Part shown: piece by piece, positions 20,393 through 30,396 of the stretch
Numbering within the stretch: the stretch's first letter is position 1
Layout of the letters: every line of letters begins with the position of its first letter
NCBI RefSeq assembly: GCF_000661915.1
Contig: NZ_CP007509.1
Coordinates: 4,415,501-4,479,500, forward strand
Direction of reading: 5' to 3'
DNA from: Stutzerimonas decontaminans
Lineage (GTDB): Bacteria; Pseudomonadota; Gammaproteobacteria; Pseudomonadales; Pseudomonadaceae
DNA length: 64,000 bases
Program-made: the position numbers and the translations under genes
Notes under the pieces: generated by a model
What the model was told of the DNA's origin: nothing
The model's input: only the letters and a program-made list of their open reading frames with translations
The model's database searches: none

Positions 20393-21823
20393 ATGCATAC
20401 CGTAGAAAAGATCGGCGGCACGTCGATGAGCCGCTTCGAGGAAGTCCTCGACAACATCTTCATCGGCCGCCGGGAAGGCGCAGCGCTGTACCAGCGCATC
20501 TTCGTCGTCTCGGCCTACAGCGGCATGACCAATCTGTTGCTGGAGCACAAGAAGACCGGCGAGCCGGGCGTCTATCAGCGCTTCGCCGATGCGCAGAGCG
20601 AAGGCGCCTGGCGCGAGGCGCTGGAGAACGTGCGCCAGCGCATGCTGGAAAAGAACGCCGAGCTGTTCAGCTCCGAATATGAGCTGCATGCCGCCAACCA
20701 GTTCATCAATTCGCGCATCGACGATGCCAGCGAGTGCATGCACAGCCTGCAGAAGCTCTGTGCCTACGGCCACTTCCAGCTCTCCGAGCACCTGATGAAG
20801 GTACGCGAGATGCTCGCCTCCCTCGGTGAAGCGCACAGCGCCTTCAACTCGGTGCTGGCGCTCAAGCAGCGCGGCGTCAACGCCCGTCTGGCCGACCTCA
20901 CCGGCTGGCAGCAGGAAGCACCGCTGCCGTTCGAGGAGATGATCGCCAGCCATTTCGCCGGCTTCGATCTGAGCCGCGAACTGGTGGTCGCCACCGGCTA
21001 CACGCATTGCGCCGAAGGCCTGATGAACACCTACGACCGCGGCTACAGCGAGATCACCTTCGCCCAGATCGCCGCCGCCACCGGCGCCCATGAAGCGATC
21101 ATCCACAAGGAATTCCACCTCTCTTCCGCCGACCCGAACCTGGTTGGTGCCGACAAGGTGGTGACCATCGGCCGCACCAACTATGACGTTGCCGACCAGC
21201 TGTCGAATCTCGGCATGGAAGCGATCCATCCGCGCGCGGCCAAAACCCTGCGTCGTGCCGGTGTCGAGCTGCGCATCAAGAATGCCTTCGAGCCCGAGCA
21301 CGGCGGCACGCTGATCAGCCAGGACTACAAGTCCGAGAAGCCCTGCGTGGAAATCATCGCCGGGCGCAAAGACGTTTTCGGCATCGAGGTGTTCGACCAG
21401 GACATGCTCGGCGACATCAGCCACGACATGGAGATCAGCAAGCTGCTCAAGCAGCTCAAGCTCTACGTGGTGAACAAGGACTCCGATGCCAACAGCATCA
21501 CCTACTACGCCTCCGGCTCGCGCAAGCTGATCAACCGCGCGGCCAAGCTGATCGAGGAGAAGTACCCGGCCGCCGAGGTCACGGTGCACAACCTGGCCAT
21601 CGTTTCGGCGATCGGTTCGGATCTGAAGGTCAAGGGCATCCTGGCCAAGACCGTAGCGGCTTTGGCTGGAGCGGGCATCAGCATCCAGGCGATCCACCAG
21701 TCGATCCGCCAGGTGGAGATGCAGTGCGTGGTCAACGAAGAGGACTACGACGCCGCGATCGCTGCGCTGCACCGCGCATTGATCGAGCCGGAAAACCACG
21801 GCGACGTGATCGCCGCGGCCTGA
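20393..21823 (+). CDS. ask: Specialised aspartokinase of the ectoine operon (Ask_Ect)
   Basis: The 476-residue enzyme phosphorylates aspartate, supplying aspartate semialdehyde for EctB. The N-terminus MHTVEKIGGTSMSRFEEV is the kinase nucleotide-binding segment (KxGGTSM), and the C-terminal third holds two ACT domains (KLYVVNKDSDANSITYY and VHNLAIVSAIGSDLKVKG). Its place after ectD and its divergence from housekeeping LysC identify it as Ask_Ect, reported in A1501 to be less sensitive to feedback inhibition than LysC. The gap from ectD is 154 bases without a clear terminator, and a strong terminator follows. Confidence 0.93.
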   Translation: MHTVEKIGGTSMSRFEEVLDNIFIGRREGAALYQRIFVVSAYSGMTNLLLEHKKTGEPGVYQRFADAQSEGAWREALENVRQRMLEKNAELFSSEYELHAANQFINSRIDDASECMHSLQKLCAYGHFQLSEHLMKVREMLASLGEAHSAFNSVLALKQRGVNARLADLTGWQQEAPLPFEEMIASHFAGFDLSRELVVATGYTHCAEGLMNTYDRGYSEITFAQIAAATGAHEAIIHKEFHLSSADPNLVGADKVVTIGRTNYDVADQLSNLGMEAIHPRAAKTLRRAGVELRIKNAFEPEHGGTLISQDYKSEKPCVEIIAGRKDVFGIEVFDQDMLGDISHDMEISKLLKQLKLYVVNKDSDANSITYYASGSRKLINRAAKLIEEKYPAAEVTVHNLAIVSAIGSDLKVKGILAKTVAALAGAGISIQAIHQSIRQVEMQCVVNEEDYDAAIAALHRALIEPENHGDVIAAA

Positions 21824-21842
21824 TCCGCACTCGCAGCAGCAG

Positions 21843-21867
21843 AACGCCGGGCTCGTCCCGGCGTTTT
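21843..21867 (+). terminator. Rho-independent terminator of the ect operon
   Basis: AACGCCGGG and CCCGGCGTT form a perfect 9-bp stem with loop CTCGT and a TTTT tail, 19 bases after the ask stop. Confidence 0.88.
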
Positions 21868-21997
21868 GCTGTCCGGCGTATGACGCCGATCAATACTGCC
21901 AGCAACGCGCAGGATGACTATGGAGACAAGAAGCAGGTCCCGCCTTACCGCTGACGCCTGACCTGCTCACCGGCTTACCCATTACGCAGGAGTTGCC

Positions 21998-22216
21998 ATG
22001 TTTCCCGAGTACCGCGATCTGATCACCCGCCTCAAGGCAGAAAACAAGACCTTTGCTCACCTGTTCGACGAGCACAATGCGTTGGACCAACGGGTCAAGA
22101 ACATCGAAGCGCACATCGTGCCGGGCACCGACAGCGAGGTCGAAAACCTGAAAAAGGAAAAGCTGCAGCTCAAGGACCGCCTCTACGCCATGCTCAAGGA
22201 AGCATCCGCCGCCTGA
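21998..22216 (+). CDS. YdcH family small protein (DUF465)
   Basis: The 72-residue protein is almost all helical and charged, with the pattern FPEYRDLITRLKAENKTFAHLFDEHNALDQ and VENLKKEKLQLKDRLYAML, typical of the YdcH/DUF465 family and predicted coiled coil. GCAGGAG precedes the ATG. It is cytoplasmic with no known biochemical role. It lies between two hairpins and so looks monocistronic. Confidence 0.85.
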   Translation: MFPEYRDLITRLKAENKTFAHLFDEHNALDQRVKNIEAHIVPGTDSEVENLKKEKLQLKDRLYAMLKEASAA

Positions 22217-22221
22217 GCCTC

Positions 22222-22245
22222 GGCGCCCCGCTCAGGCGGGGCGCC
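22222..22245 (+). terminator. Hairpin after the YdcH-like gene
   Basis: GGCGCCCCGC and GCGGGGCGCC pair perfectly over 10 bp with a 4-base loop, 5 bases after the stop codon. The following sequence (attgcg) has no real T-tract, so termination may be partial. Confidence 0.65.
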
Positions 22246-22343
22246 ATTGCGCCTCACCCCGAATATCGCAGACGACGCGCAATCGCCCGCCGAGCGCAGT
22301 AAAATGCCGCGCTTCTTCGATGCCCTCCTGCGAGTCCCGCGCC

Positions 22344-23717
22344 ATGAGCACCCCTTACCGCACCGAGCTGCTGTCGCCCGCCGGCACGCTGAAATCCATG
22401 CGCTACGCCTTCGCCTACGGCGCCGATGCGGTATACGCCGGGCAGCCGCGTTACAGCCTGCGCGTGCGCAACAACGAGTTCGACCATGCCAACCTCAAGC
22501 TCGGCATCGACGAGGCACATGCGCTGGGCAAGCAGTTCTACGTGGTGGTCAACATCGCGCCGCACAATGCCAAGCTGAAGACCTTCATCAAGGACCTGGA
22601 GCCGGTCGTGGCGATGGGTCCCGACGCGCTGATCATGTCCGACCCCGGCCTGATCATGCTGGTGCGCCAGCACTTCCCGCAGCAGACCATCCACCTCTCG
22701 GTGCAGGCCAACGCGGTCAACTGGGCCACCGTGAAGTTCTGGGAAAGCCAGGGCGTCTCCCGGGTGATCCTTTCCCGTGAGCTGTCGCTGGAGGAGATCG
22801 GCGAGATCCGCGAACAGGTGCCGGGCATGGAACTGGAAGTCTTCGTTCACGGCGCGCTGTGCATGGCCTACTCCGGCCGCTGCCTGCTGTCGGGCTATAT
22901 CAACAAGCGCGACCCCAACCAGGGCAGCTGCACCAACGCCTGCCGTTGGGAATACAAGACCCACGAGGCGAAGGAGAACGAAGTCGGCGACATCGTGCAC
23001 AAGTACGAACCGATCGTCGTGCAGCCGGCACAAGCTGCCAGCGCCGAGCCGACCCTCGGTGTTGGTGCGCCAACCGACGAAGTGTTCCTGCTCGAGGACA
23101 GCAGCCGTCCGGGCGAATTCATGTCCGCCTTCGAGGATGAACACGGCACCTACATCATGAACTCCAAGGACCTGCGTGCCGTGCAGCACGTCGAGCGACT
23201 GGTAAAGATGGGCGTGCACTCGCTGAAGATCGAGGGCCGCACCAAGAGCCACTACTACGTGGCACGTACCGCGCAGGTCTATCGCAAGGCCATCGACGAT
23301 GCCCTCGCCGGCCGGCCGTTCGACAAGTCGCTGATGGACACCCTCGAATCGCTGGCCCACCGCGGCTACACCGAGGGCTTCCTGCGCCGTCACGTGCACG
23401 ACGAATACCAGAACTACGAACGCGGCTTCTCGCTCTCCGAGCGTCAGCAGTTCGTCGGCGAGCTGACCGGCGAGCGCCGCAACGGCCTGGCCGAGGTGAA
23501 GGTGAAGAACCGCTTCGCGGTGGGCGACAGGCTGGAGCTGATGACGCCGCAGGGCAACCTCAACCTGCGCCTGGAGCGGCTGGAGAACAAGCGCAGCGAG
23601 GCCATAGAGGTGGCGCCGGGCGACGGCCATACGGTGTACCTGCCGGTGCCGGAAGACATCGATCTGCGCTACGCCCTGCTGATGCGCGAACTGGACGGCA
23701 GCACCACGCGCGGCTGA
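22344..23717 (+). CDS. trhP: tRNA 5-hydroxyuridine modification protein (U32 family, YegQ/TrhP-like)
   Basis: The 457-residue protein belongs to the U32 'collagenase-like' family. It starts TELLSPAGTLKSMRYAFAYGADAVYAG and carries the signature EVFVHGALCMAYSGRCLLSGY plus later cysteines in GSCTNACRWEY, which may hold an Fe-S cluster. E. coli YegQ/TrhP makes 5-hydroxyuridine at tRNA position 34 using prephenate. ATG 22344 is chosen as the family start; an in-frame ATG 24 bases upstream adds non-conserved residues. The peptidase label of older databases is probably misleading. Confidence 0.9.
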   Translation: MSTPYRTELLSPAGTLKSMRYAFAYGADAVYAGQPRYSLRVRNNEFDHANLKLGIDEAHALGKQFYVVVNIAPHNAKLKTFIKDLEPVVAMGPDALIMSDPGLIMLVRQHFPQQTIHLSVQANAVNWATVKFWESQGVSRVILSRELSLEEIGEIREQVPGMELEVFVHGALCMAYSGRCLLSGYINKRDPNQGSCTNACRWEYKTHEAKENEVGDIVHKYEPIVVQPAQAASAEPTLGVGAPTDEVFLLEDSSRPGEFMSAFEDEHGTYIMNSKDLRAVQHVERLVKMGVHSLKIEGRTKSHYYVARTAQVYRKAIDDALAGRPFDKSLMDTLESLAHRGYTEGFLRRHVHDEYQNYERGFSLSERQQFVGELTGERRNGLAEVKVKNRFAVGDRLELMTPQGNLNLRLERLENKRSEAIEVAPGDGHTVYLPVPEDIDLRYALLMRELDGSTTRG

Positions 23718-23727
23718 GCCCGGGCTC

Positions 23728-23751
23728 GGCGTGGCGTTGCGACGCCGCGCC
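23728..23751. terminator. Hairpin between the convergent trhP and GGDEF/EAL genes
   Basis: GGCGTGGCGT and ACGCCGCGCC pair over 10 positions with one T-G wobble and a 4-base loop. It occupies most of the 33-base gap between two converging genes. No T-tract on either side. Confidence 0.4.
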
Positions 23752-26603
23752 TAGCGCAGCAGCTCCACAAACTGCTCGACCGGCACCGGCGGGCTGAGCA
23801 GGTAGCCCTGAATCTCGTCGCAGTGGTTGGCCTTGAGGAAATCCATCTGCGCCTGGGTTTCCACCCCCTCGGCCACCACCTTGCGTTCCAGGCTGTGAAC
23901 CATGGCGATGATCGCCCGGGTAATCGCCGCGTCCTGACTGGAATGCTCCAGCTCGCAGATGAACGAACGGTCGATCTTCACGTAGTCCACCGGGAAGCGC
24001 TTGAGGTAACTCAGTGACGAGAAGCCAGTGCCGAAGTCGTCGATCGCCAGCCGCACACCCAGCGCGCGCAGCTGTTCACTGATGCTGATGGCATTGTCGA
24101 TATCGTCCAGCAACTGGCTTTCGGTCAGCTCCAGTTCCAGCATCGTCGCCGGCAGCCCGGTTTCCTCCAGCACCTGACGTACCAGACTGACGAAGTTGCC
24201 CTGGCGCAACTGCTTGACCGACAGGTTCACTGAAACGCGAATCTCGGCCAATCCTTCCAGCTGCCACTGTCGCGCCTGGCGACAGGCCTCGCGCAGCACG
24301 AACTCACCGAGCGGAATGATCAGCCCGGTCTCCTCGGCCAGCGGGATGAACTGTGCCGGCGCAACCAGCCCCAGTTCCGGGTGACGCCAGCGCACCAGCG
24401 CCTCGGCGGCTTCCAGGCGGTCATCGGCAAGACTCAGCCGCGGCTGGTAGAACACCTCCAGCTGGCTCAGCTCCAGCGCCTTGCGCAGCTGATTCTCCAG
24501 CTGCAGGTAATGCATGCTCGAGGCCTGCGGCCGATCGGTGAAGAACTGCAGGGTGTTGCCGCCCAGGTGCTTGGCCTGCTGCATGGCGCTGTTCGCCTGG
24601 CGCAGCAACGCATCGGCGTCACGACTGTTGTCCGGCAACAGGCTGACGCCGATGGAGGCGCTGATCACCAGCTCCTGCTCGCCGATGGTCATCGGCTTGC
24701 GGATTCGCTGCAGCAGCCGGCTGCCCAGATGTGCCAGGCTGCTGAGACTGCCGTAGGCATCGAGCAGCACGACGAACTCGTCGCCGGACAGGCGCGCAAT
24801 GGTGTCGGCTTCGGTCAGCGTCATGGACAGTCGGCGCGAGACTTCGCGCAGCAATGCATCGGCCGCCTCATGCCCTAGGCTTTCATTGAGCAGCTTGAAG
24901 CGATCCAGATCGATGTAGAGCACTGCCAGGTTGCGCCCGTTTCGGCGCACGCGCTGACAGGCGTCGTGCAGACGCTCCTTGAACAACCCACGATTGGCCA
25001 ACCCGGTGAGGTCGTCGTAATGGGTCAGGTAGCGCAGGCGCTCTTCGATCTTGCGCCGCACGCTGAGATCGGAGATGAAGGCGACCACGTGGGTGACACT
25101 GTCATCGGCGGCACGCACCTCGCGCAACTGCACCCATTGCGGGTACACCTCGCCGCTCTTGCGCGTCTCGATCAACTCGCCCTGCCAGTGGCCATTACGC
25201 TCCAACGCCTCACGCATCGCCTGATACTGGCGCTGGCTCTCCGGCGAGCCGGCGATGCGCGCGATGCTGCGCCCGAGCAGTTCTTCACGGCCATAGCCAG
25301 ACAGCTCACAGCAGGCGTCATTAACCGCCAGTACCCGGTAATTGGCGTCCATGATCACCATGCCTTCGCTGGCCGCCTCGAACACCGTCGCGGCCAGCCG
25401 TTGCTGCTCGGCCTGACGGCGCACATCACTGACGTCGCGACGAGTACCGATCATGCGTAACGCACGGCCGGAGGGGTCGCGCTGGATCACGCGCCCGCGA
25501 TCTTCTATGAACATTTCGCTGCCGTCGGCGCGCACCGCGCGGAATTCGACGCCATAGAGTTCGGTTTCACCCTTCAGGTGTGCGATCAGCGTGGCGCGTA
25601 CGGCCTCCAGATCGCTGGGATGAATGTCTGGCAATTGCGCGCCATCCTCGGCGCGACGCTTCTGCAGGCCGATGCCGAAAACGACCTCGAGCCGCGAGTG
25701 GTGAACGCGATTGTGCTGCAGGTCCCAGTCCCACAAACCGAGACCGCTGGCATCCAGCGCCAGATTGAGCCGCGCCTCGCTTTCGCCGAGCTCTTCGGCC
25801 ACCCGGGCAAGCTCTGCGGTCCGCTCAGCCACCCGCTGTTCGAGACTCTCATAGGCGCGCTGCAACTTCTGCTCGGCGTGACGGCGCTGATCAATTTCGT
25901 TGGCCAGCATGACGTTCAGCTGCTCCGCATCGCGGCCAACCGTTTCCAGCCGTTCGATCAGCTGCAGCTTGTGCTGGCGCTGCTCCAGACCGTCGCTGAG
26001 CAGGCGGCTGATCTGCCAGGCAATCAGGCTGAGCGTCGCCAGGACGATCAGCGCAAACAGGCCCCAGCCCTGCTGCAGCGGATGACCGCTGTTCATCAGC
26101 AGCACACCAGTCGGCAGCAGACTCGGCGCCGCGAAACTGAAAAAAGCCGGCAGGCTGACGCCGTAGGCGACGCTGGCAGACACCACCACCGAGCCGATCA
26201 ATCCATAGAGCAGCGCCTGGGTGGCGAAGGCATCGGCCGGAACCAGCGCAACCATGGCGTAACAGAGACTCAGGGCAGACGCAGCGCTGCCCAGCATGAA
26301 CCGCCAACGCCAATACGGCGCGGCCTGCTGCATGGGGCTTGCACGATTGAACGCCTTGACCTGCTGCAGCCGTAGCAAACCGAGGCCAAGCATCCACGAC
26401 AGCCAGATACCAAGCTCGATGCCTGCCTGTTCGCCCCACAGCACAGCGCCACAGGCCAGGGTGGCTAGCACCAGCAGCACGGCTGGAATGCGAGAGCCAC
26501 GGTAGAGCAGACGCGTACGCTCAGCGGTTTGATCGGAGAGCGCCAGCGCATCTGGAAGAAGCTGTGCCGATGCAGGGCAAGCGGCTCGAATGGAATCGGT
26601 CAT
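23751..26603 (-). CDS. Membrane PAS-GGDEF-EAL cyclic-di-GMP signalling protein
   Basis: The 951-residue protein has about six N-terminal transmembrane helices (residues 30-200), a coiled-coil linker ([19 protein letters not shown]), two PAS domains, a GGDEF domain and an EAL domain. The cyclase signature reads [10 protein letters not shown] (SGDEF, usually still active). The phosphodiesterase domain keeps EALVRW, the ELTESQLL glutamate and [24 protein letters not shown]. It may therefore make or degrade c-di-GMP. ATG 26603 is preferred over GTG 26651, though its ribosome site is weak. Divergent from uvrD. Confidence 0.88.
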   Translation of the reverse strand: MTDSIRAACPASAQLLPDALALSDQTAERTRLLYRGSRIPAVLLVLATLACGAVLWGEQAGIELGIWLSWMLGLGLLRLQQVKAFNRASPMQQAAPYWRWRFMLGSAASALSLCYAMVALVPADAFATQALLYGLIGSVVVSASVAYGVSLPAFFSFAAPSLLPTGVLLMNSGHPLQQGWGLFALIVLATLSLIAWQISRLLSDGLEQRQHKLQLIERLETVGRDAEQLNVMLANEIDQRRHAEQKLQRAYESLEQRVAERTAELARVAEELGESEARLNLALDASGLGLWDWDLQHNRVHHSRLEVVFGIGLQKRRAEDGAQLPDIHPSDLEAVRATLIAHLKGETELYGVEFRAVRADGSEMFIEDRGRVIQRDPSGRALRMIGTRRDVSDVRRQAEQQRLAATVFEAASEGMVIMDANYRVLAVNDACCELSGYGREELLGRSIARIAGSPESQRQYQAMREALERNGHWQGELIETRKSGEVYPQWVQLREVRAADDSVTHVVAFISDLSVRRKIEERLRYLTHYDDLTGLANRGLFKERLHDACQRVRRNGRNLAVLYIDLDRFKLLNESLGHEAADALLREVSRRLSMTLTEADTIARLSGDEFVVLLDAYGSLSSLAHLGSRLLQRIRKPMTIGEQELVISASIGVSLLPDNSRDADALLRQANSAMQQAKHLGGNTLQFFTDRPQASSMHYLQLENQLRKALELSQLEVFYQPRLSLADDRLEAAEALVRWRHPELGLVAPAQFIPLAEETGLIIPLGEFVLREACRQARQWQLEGLAEIRVSVNLSVKQLRQGNFVSLVRQVLEETGLPATMLELELTESQLLDDIDNAISISEQLRALGVRLAIDDFGTGFSSLSYLKRFPVDYVKIDRSFICELEHSSQDAAITRAIIAMVHSLERKVVAEGVETQAQMDFLKANHCDEIQGYLLSPPVPVEQFVELLR

Positions 26604-26860
26604 GATTGTTGTTCTAATAGTAGCTGCACCCGAATTAGTGCTCCTCGGCACCGAACCACTGCCGATAATGGCACGTTGCTAGCGCTGCGTCATACGGCGA
26701 TACGTCGGAAAAGGCCACCGTCATCACATCCGCCGACCGGCGGAATCGCACTGGAGCGCCCCGCATGGGCGCCCGGCAGTCGCTTTCGCCAAGCCTGCAA
26801 ACGCCACGACAGCGGACCACAGGGCGAGCGCAGCGCAAGCAATTCCAATAGAATGCCGCG

Positions 26861-29050
26861 ATGCATGACGATCTCTCTCTCCTTCTGAATTCCCTCAACG
26901 ATGCTCAGCGCCAGGCCGTGGCCGCGCCGCTGGGTCGTCAATTGGTGCTGGCCGGCGCCGGCTCGGGCAAGACCCGCGTCCTGGTGCATCGCATCGCCTG
27001 GTTGCACCAGGTTGAACGCGCCTCGCTGCACTCGATCCTGTCGGTGACCTTCACCAACAAGGCTGCCGCCGAGATGCGCCAGCGTATCGAGCAGCTGCTG
27101 CACGTCAACCCGCAGGGCATGTGGGTCGGCACGTTCCACGGCCTGGCCCACCGCCTACTGCGGGCGCACTGGCAGGAAGCCAAGCTGGCGCAGAATTTCC
27201 AGATTCTCGATTCCGACGACCAGCAGCGCCTGGTCAAGCGGGTGATCCGCGAACTCGGCCTCGACGAGCAGCGCTGGCCGGCACGCCAGGCGCAGTGGTG
27301 GATCAACGCGCAAAAGGATGAAGGCCTGCGCCCGCGCAACATCCAGGCCGGCGGCGATCTGTTCCTCGCCACCCAGCTGAAGATCTACGAAGCCTACGAA
27401 GAGGCCTGCACCCGCGCTGGCGTCATCGACTTCTCCGAGCTGCTGCTGCGCGCCCTGGACCTGTGGCGCGACCATCCGGGCCTGCTCGAGCACTACCAGC
27501 GGCGCTTCCGCCACGTGCTGGTGGACGAGTTCCAGGACACCAACGCCGTGCAGTACGCCTGGCTGCGGCTGCTGGCCAAGGGCGGGGAGAGCCTGATGGT
27601 GGTCGGCGACGACGACCAGTCGATCTACGGCTGGCGTGGCGCACGCGTCGAGAACCTGCACCAGTTCAGCCAGGACTTCCCGGACGCCGAAACCATCCGT
27701 CTGGAGCAGAACTACCGCTCCACCGCCTGCATCCTCAAGGCCGCCAACGCGCTGATCGCCAACAATCAGGGCCGTCTTGGCAAGGAGCTCTGGACCTCCG
27801 GTTGCGAAGGCGAGCCGATCAGCCTGTACGCCGCCTTCAACGAGCACGACGAAGCGCGCTACGTGGTCGAGAGCATCGAGAAGGCCATCCGCGACGGCAT
27901 GAGCCGCAGCGAGATCGCCATCCTCTACCGCTCCAACGCCCAGTCGCGGGTGCTGGAAGAGGCGCTGCTGCGCGAGAAGATCCCCTACCGCATCTACGGC
28001 GGCCAGCGCTTCTTCGAACGCGCCGAGATCAAGAACGCCATGGCCTACCTGCGCCTGATCCAGACCCGCGATAACGACGCGGCGCTGGAACGGGTGATCA
28101 ACGTTCCGGCGCGCGGCATTGGCGAGAAGACCGTCGAGTGCCTGCGCCAGCTGGCGCGTGAGCAGGGCCTGTCGATGTGGGCGGCGTTGCATCAGGCGGT
28201 CGGTACCAAGGCGGTTTCCGGCCGTGCAGCCAGCGCACTGAACGGCTTCGTCGAACTGGTCGACACCCTGGCGCTGAAAGTCGAAGGCATGCAGCTGCAC
28301 AACATGGCGCAGCTGGTCATCGAGCAGTCCGGGCTGCTGGCCTATCACCGCGACGAGAAGGGCGAGAAGGCCCAGGCGCGGGTGGAAAACCTCGAGGAAC
28401 TGGTCTCCGCCGCACGTGCCTTCGACAGCTACAGCGAAGAAGACGACGACATCCAGTCGCCGCTGGCGGCTTTCCTCGACCACGCCTCGCTGGAGGCCGG
28501 CGAACAGCAGGCCGGCGACCACGAGGACAGCGTGCAGCTGATGACGCTGCACAGCGCCAAGGGTCTGGAGTTTCCGCTGGTGTTCCTGGTCGGCATGGAA
28601 GAAGGTCTGTTCCCGCACAAGATGAGCCTGGAGGAATCCGGCCGTCTGGAAGAGGAACGCCGCCTCGCCTACGTCGGCATCACCCGCGCCATGCAGCAGC
28701 TGGTGATTACCTACGCCGAAACCCGCCGACTGTACGGCAGCGAGACCTACAACAAGATCTCCCGTTTCGTCCGCGAGGTGCCGCCCGCGCTGATCCAGGA
28801 AGTGCGCCTGAGCAATACCGTGACGCGCTCGTTCAGTGGCAAGAGCATGAGCGGCTCCTCGCTGTTCGACGGCGCCGGCGTGCCGGAAACGCCGTTCAGC
28901 CTCGGCCAGCGCGTGCGTCATTCGCTGTTCGGCGAAGGCACCATCCTCAACTTCGAAGGCTCCGGCGCTCAGGCCCGGGTGCAGGTGAATTTCGAAGACG
29001 AGGGCAGCAAATGGCTGATGCTCAGCTACGCAAAACTTGAAGCCCTGTGA
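26861..29050 (+). CDS. uvrD: DNA helicase II
   Basis: The 729-residue SF1 helicase carries all expected motifs: Walker A AGAGSGKTRVLVHRI, motif Ia SVTFTNKAAAEMRQR, DEFQDTNAVQYAWL (Walker B), GDDDQSIYGWRGA (motif III), LEQNYRS (motif IV), LMTLHSAKGLEFPLVFLVGMEEGLFP (motif V), EEERRLAYVGITRA (motif VI), and the C-terminal Tudor-like tail. It unwinds DNA in mismatch and nucleotide excision repair. Length is typical of UvrD in pseudomonads; Rep is shorter and lacks this tail. No convincing LexA box was found in the 257-base divergent region upstream. Confidence 0.95.
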   Translation: MHDDLSLLLNSLNDAQRQAVAAPLGRQLVLAGAGSGKTRVLVHRIAWLHQVERASLHSILSVTFTNKAAAEMRQRIEQLLHVNPQGMWVGTFHGLAHRLLRAHWQEAKLAQNFQILDSDDQQRLVKRVIRELGLDEQRWPARQAQWWINAQKDEGLRPRNIQAGGDLFLATQLKIYEAYEEACTRAGVIDFSELLLRALDLWRDHPGLLEHYQRRFRHVLVDEFQDTNAVQYAWLRLLAKGGESLMVVGDDDQSIYGWRGARVENLHQFSQDFPDAETIRLEQNYRSTACILKAANALIANNQGRLGKELWTSGCEGEPISLYAAFNEHDEARYVVESIEKAIRDGMSRSEIAILYRSNAQSRVLEEALLREKIPYRIYGGQRFFERAEIKNAMAYLRLIQTRDNDAALERVINVPARGIGEKTVECLRQLAREQGLSMWAALHQAVGTKAVSGRAASALNGFVELVDTLALKVEGMQLHNMAQLVIEQSGLLAYHRDEKGEKAQARVENLEELVSAARAFDSYSEEDDDIQSPLAAFLDHASLEAGEQQAGDHEDSVQLMTLHSAKGLEFPLVFLVGMEEGLFPHKMSLEESGRLEEERRLAYVGITRAMQQLVITYAETRRLYGSETYNKISRFVREVPPALIQEVRLSNTVTRSFSGKSMSGSSLFDGAGVPETPFSLGQRVRHSLFGEGTILNFEGSGAQARVQVNFEDEGSKWLMLSYAKLEAL

Positions 29051-29070
29051 GGTTGACGCTAACGTCAACC
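29051..29070 (+). terminator. Hairpin directly after uvrD
   Basis: GGTTGACG and CGTCAACC pair perfectly (8 bp) around CTAA, starting at the first base after the uvrD stop codon. No T-tract follows, so it may protect the 3' end or pause rather than fully terminate. Confidence 0.45.
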
Positions 29071-29123
29071 CGTCATACCAACCAGCCATTCCTATAAGAA
29101 GAATCTTCCAAGGATACCGACCC

Positions 29124-30227
29124 ATGAAACGCCGCCATCTGTTCGGTGCTGCCGCTGCCTTGCTTGCCACCCTCGGCCTTGCCGGTTGCAACGACGACAA
29201 GAAAGTCGAAAACGCCGGCCAACAGGCCGCCAGCGAACCCGCCAAGACCTACAGCTGGAAGATGGTCACCGCCTGGCCGAAGAACTATCCGGGCCTCGGC
29301 ACCGCCGCCGAGCGCCTGGCCGAGCGGGTCAAGGTGATGAGCGACGGCCGCCTGACCATCAAGGTCTATGCGGCCGGCGAACTGGTCCCGGCGCTGGAAG
29401 TGTTCGATGCCGTTTCTCGCGGCACCGCCGAACTGGGCCATGGCGCCGCCTACTACTGGAAGGGCAAGGTGCCCACTGCGCAATTCTTCACTTCAGTGCC
29501 GTTCGGCCTGTCCGCCATCGAGATGAACGCCTGGCTGAGCAAGGGCGAAGGCCAGAAGTTCTGGGAAGAGGCCTATGCCCCCTTCGGCGTGAAACCGATG
29601 GTGGTCGGCAACACCGGCATGCAGATGGGCGGTTGGTACAACAAGGAAATCAATTCGCTGAACGACCTGCGCGGCCTGAAGATCCGCATGCCGGGCCTGG
29701 GCGGCGAAGTGCTGGCACGCCTCGGCGCCACCACCGTCAACCTGCCCGGCGGCGAAGTGTTCACCGCGCTGCAGACCGGTGCCATCGACGCCACCGATTG
29801 GGTCAGCCCGTACAACGACCTGGCCTTCGGCCTGCACAAGGCTGCCAAGTACTACTACTACCCAGGCTGGCAGGAGCCGCAGGCGGTGCTGGAGCTGCTG
29901 GTCAACCAGAAGGCGATGGACACCCTGCCCGAGGACCTGCAGGCCATCCTCACCGAGGCGACCCGCGCGGCCAGCCGCGACATGATGGATGACTACGTCT
30001 ACAACAACGCCCTGGCCCTGGACCAGCTCAAGCAGCAGGGTGTGCAGCTCAAGCGCTTCCCCGACGAAGTGCTCGGCGCCATGCAGGAGCAATCCGAGCT
30101 GGTGCTCGGCGAGCTGGCCGCGCAGAGCGAGCTGAACGGCCGCATCTGGGCATCGATGAAGGCCTTCCAGGAACAGGTCAAGCCGATGCACGAGATCTCC
30201 GAGAAGGAGCTGTACAACTGGCGTTGA
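29124..30227 (+). CDS. TRAP-type solute-binding lipoprotein (DctP family), orphan
   Basis: The 367-residue protein begins with a lipoprotein signal peptide (MKRRHLFGAAAALLATLGLAGC; lipobox LAGC at about residues 19-22). The mature part has DctP/TRAP features: WKMVTAWPKNYPGLGTAAERLA, GQKFWEEAYAPFGVKPMVVGNTGMQMGGWYNKEI with LRGLKIRMPGLGGEV, and ALQTGAIDATDWVSPYNDLAFG. This subclass usually binds 2-oxoacids or lactate-like ligands. No dctQ/dctM membrane partners are nearby, so its transporter must lie elsewhere. AAGGA precedes the ATG. A terminator follows. Confidence 0.87.
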   Translation: MKRRHLFGAAAALLATLGLAGCNDDKKVENAGQQAASEPAKTYSWKMVTAWPKNYPGLGTAAERLAERVKVMSDGRLTIKVYAAGELVPALEVFDAVSRGTAELGHGAAYYWKGKVPTAQFFTSVPFGLSAIEMNAWLSKGEGQKFWEEAYAPFGVKPMVVGNTGMQMGGWYNKEINSLNDLRGLKIRMPGLGGEVLARLGATTVNLPGGEVFTALQTGAIDATDWVSPYNDLAFGLHKAAKYYYYPGWQEPQAVLELLVNQKAMDTLPEDLQAILTEATRAASRDMMDDYVYNNALALDQLKQQGVQLKRFPDEVLGAMQEQSELVLGELAAQSELNGRIWASMKAFQEQVKPMHEISEKELYNWR

Positions 30228-30237
30228 GCCGGACCTG

Positions 30238-30263
30238 AAAACGGAGCCGCCTGGCTCCGTTTT
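30238..30263 (+). terminator. Rho-independent terminator after the TRAP lipoprotein
   Basis: AAAACGGAGCC and GGCTCCGTTTT form an 11-bp stem with loop GCCT and a T-rich end, 10 bases after the stop. Confidence 0.88.
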
Positions 30264-30396
30264 CGCATCGTCACCCGCACTGCCGGGCGCGACCAACGGT
30301 CGCAAGCAAAAGCCGGTAACATACTGCCCCTGGCCAACCCCTGCCCGCCTCGGCAGGATGGCGCGCGTACTCCACTCTTTTCAGCGGGAACACTCA

